From contig NZ_JBGFSJ010000003.1 of assembly GCF_041365695.1 (NCBI RefSeq), positions 310,001 through 374,000 of the forward strand: a stretch of 64,000 nt of DNA, read 5' to 3'. The translations under genes and the position numbers were made by a program. This stretch comes from Rhodosalinus sp041365695. Its GTDB lineage: Bacteria; Pseudomonadota; Alphaproteobacteria; Rhodobacterales; Rhodobacteraceae. A model generated the notes under the pieces. The model was given only the letters and a program-made list of their open reading frames with translations, had not been told where the DNA came from and searched no databases. This document shows positions 62,662 to 64,000 of this stretch, one piece after another (within the stretch, counting starts at the first letter, position 1; the number at the start of each line of letters is the position of its first letter).

Positions 62662-64000
62662 TTGTCCTTTAACGAAGCCAACACCGTCGAAGCCTTCATC
62701 CGCGACCGCCTTTCGGGCAGCGCCAGTCCAGCCGCGGTTGCACCCGGCCTCGCCCGGCAAGGCGGCGCGATCTCCGGCCTTGGCTGGCATTTCGTCGGCC
62801 CCGTCGACCTTCCGCGCCAGTCGCAGGAGGCGCTGGTCGAGCTCTGGCTGCGCGACGCCCTGATCCGCCTGAACCCCGACATCACCGCCAATCCGTCCCG
62901 CGTGGACGACGTGCTCTACCGCCTGCGCGCCATCGTCATGAGCGCGCGCTCGGACGGGCTGGTGAAGGCCAACGAGGAATTCGCCGCCTGGATGCTCGGC
63001 GAACGCTCCATGCCCTTCGGCGCGGACGGCCAGCATGTCACCATCCGCCTGATCGACTTCGACGACATCGAGCGGAACAGCTTTGTCGTCACCCAGCAGT
63101 TCACCTTTCGCGCCGGCAAGACCGAAAAGCGCGCCGATCTGGTGCTGCTGATCAACGGCCTGCCGCTTGTCTTGATCGAGGCCAAGACGCCGGTTCGCTC
63201 CAGCCAGAGCTGGCTCGACGCCGCGCTCCAGGTTCATGACGACTACGAGCAGAACGTGCCGGAGCTGTTCGTCCCGAACGTCTTCTCGGTCGCCACCGAG
63301 GGGAAGGAATACCGCTACGGCTCCGTCCGCATGCCCGTCGATCTCTGGGGCCCGTGGCGCACGGATGCCGACGGCCCGCAGTCGATGGGCGAGGTCGAGA
63401 AATCGGTCAACGCGATGCTGCGGCCCGCGATGGTGCTGGACCTGCTCGCCAATTTTACCGCCTTCGCCACGCAGAAGGGCAAGCAGCGCATCAAGATCAT
63501 TGCCCGCTACCAGCAGGTCGAGGGCGTCAACAAGATCGTCGAGCGGGTCGTCGCCGGCCAGGTGCGCAAGGGGCTGATCTGGCACTTCCAGGGGTCCGGC
63601 AAGTCTCTGCTAATGCTGTTCGCTTCCAAGAAGTTGCGCCTGCAACCCGCCTTGAAGAACCCGACAGTGCTGGTGGTGGTCGACCGCATCGACCTCGACA
63701 GCCAGATCGCCGGCACCTTCTATGCCGCCGACATGGCCAATCTGGTGCGCACCGACAGCCGCAAGGAGCTGTCCGACCTGCTGGCCAAGGACGTGCGCAA
63801 GGTCGTCATCACCACGATCCACAAGTTCGCCGAGGCAGACGGCGTGCTGAACGACCGCGACAACATCATCGTCATGGTCGACGAGGCGCACCGCACGCAG
63901 GAGGGCGACCTCGGCCGCAAGATGCGTGAGGCGCTGCCGAACGCGTTCCTGTTCGGTCTGACCGGCACGCCGATCAACCGCGCCGACCGCAACACCTTCT
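62662..64000 (+). CDS. hsdR: HsdR, type I restriction endonuclease subunit (partial, runs off the end)
   Basis: The frame starts at TTG 62662 (SFNEANTVEAFIRDRL) and is open to the end of the window, giving 446 codons of a protein usually about 1,000 residues long. The nuclease domain is visible with VLLINGLPLVLIEAKTP (E and K of the PD-(D/E)xK site). It is followed by the translocase with IWHFQGSGKSLLM (Walker A), VVVDRIDLDSQI, VITTIHKF, VMVDEAHRTQEG (DEAH box) and LFGLTGTPI. HsdR translocates DNA and cleaves it with HsdM and HsdS. HsdM is not seen upstream, and the adjacent HsdS is truncated, so activity depends on genes elsewhere. Confidence 0.9.
   Translation, partial: MSFNEANTVEAFIRDRLSGSASPAAVAPGLARQGGAISGLGWHFVGPVDLPRQSQEALVELWLRDALIRLNPDITANPSRVDDVLYRLRAIVMSARSDGLVKANEEFAAWMLGERSMPFGADGQHVTIRLIDFDDIERNSFVVTQQFTFRAGKTEKRADLVLLINGLPLVLIEAKTPVRSSQSWLDAALQVHDDYEQNVPELFVPNVFSVATEGKEYRYGSVRMPVDLWGPWRTDADGPQSMGEVEKSVNAMLRPAMVLDLLANFTAFATQKGKQRIKIIARYQQVEGVNKIVERVVAGQVRKGLIWHFQGSGKSLLMLFASKKLRLQPALKNPTVLVVVDRIDLDSQIAGTFYAADMANLVRTDSRKELSDLLAKDVRKVVITTIHKFAEADGVLNDRDNIIVMVDEAHRTQEGDLGRKMREALPNAFLFGLTGTPINRADRNTF

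Overview
This is a GC-rich window of about 64 kb. Gene content and style suggest an alphaproteobacterium, most likely of the Rhodobacterales; that placement is an inference from protein families (SapC, LEPR-XLL giant protein, RepB_C/ParB-like pairs, short island genes), because no rRNA or housekeeping marker is present.

Layout. (1) 0.25-1.4 kb: two small coupled genes of unknown function on the minus strand, the first with an apparent frameshift near its start. (2) 1.7-7.4 kb: a stress and ion-homeostasis cluster. On the minus strand are an excisionase-like HTH protein, a CPA2 cation:proton antiporter with a TrkA-N domain and a P-type cation ATPase; divergently there is a tandem universal stress protein. 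(3) 7.5-15.7 kb: a mobile-element zone. It holds an IS630-family remnant, a 5'-truncated large serine recombinase, a ParDE-type toxin-antitoxin pair, a small HTH protein, then an intact serine recombinase followed by two coupled ParB/RepB_C-like genes (the second broken by an in-frame TGA), and an IstB remnant. A 48-bp imperfect direct repeat (9999 and 14947) follows each recombinase module. (4) 16.0-53.2 kb: the centrepiece, about 37 kb on the minus strand. In transcription order it encodes a GAF-HlyD adaptor, a PqqD/RRE-like + M50 peptidase + HlyD fusion, a SapC family protein, a SecA-like ATPase, a 9,679-residue LEPR-XLL giant surface protein (29 kb in one frame, with beta-rich repeats, EF-hand/dockerin-like motifs, RTX repeats, LamG-like domains and a C-terminal HExxHxxGxxH metalloprotease motif) and a periplasmic adaptor. 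(5) 53.6-64 kb: a second accessory zone. It contains a DUF3489 protein, an HTH/PIN toxin-antitoxin pair, a palindrome-rich spacer, a four-gene TOPRIM primase/helicase operon with three ATGA overlaps, a second ParDE pair with a clear operator-like palindrome, an unknown gene, a truncated HsdS and the start of HsdR, which runs off the window.

How the parts may work together. The 16-53 kb block looks like a dedicated export and processing apparatus built around one giant adhesin-like protein. It has three HlyD-type adaptors, a membrane metalloprotease with a leader-recognition-like domain, and its own SecA-like motor, but no ABC ATPase and no TolC in the window. The giant protein lacks an ordinary signal peptide and carries an LEPR-XLL motif at residues 64-70. 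I regard this as the best candidate for an undescribed system. Family assignments come from reading motifs; the export model is inference.
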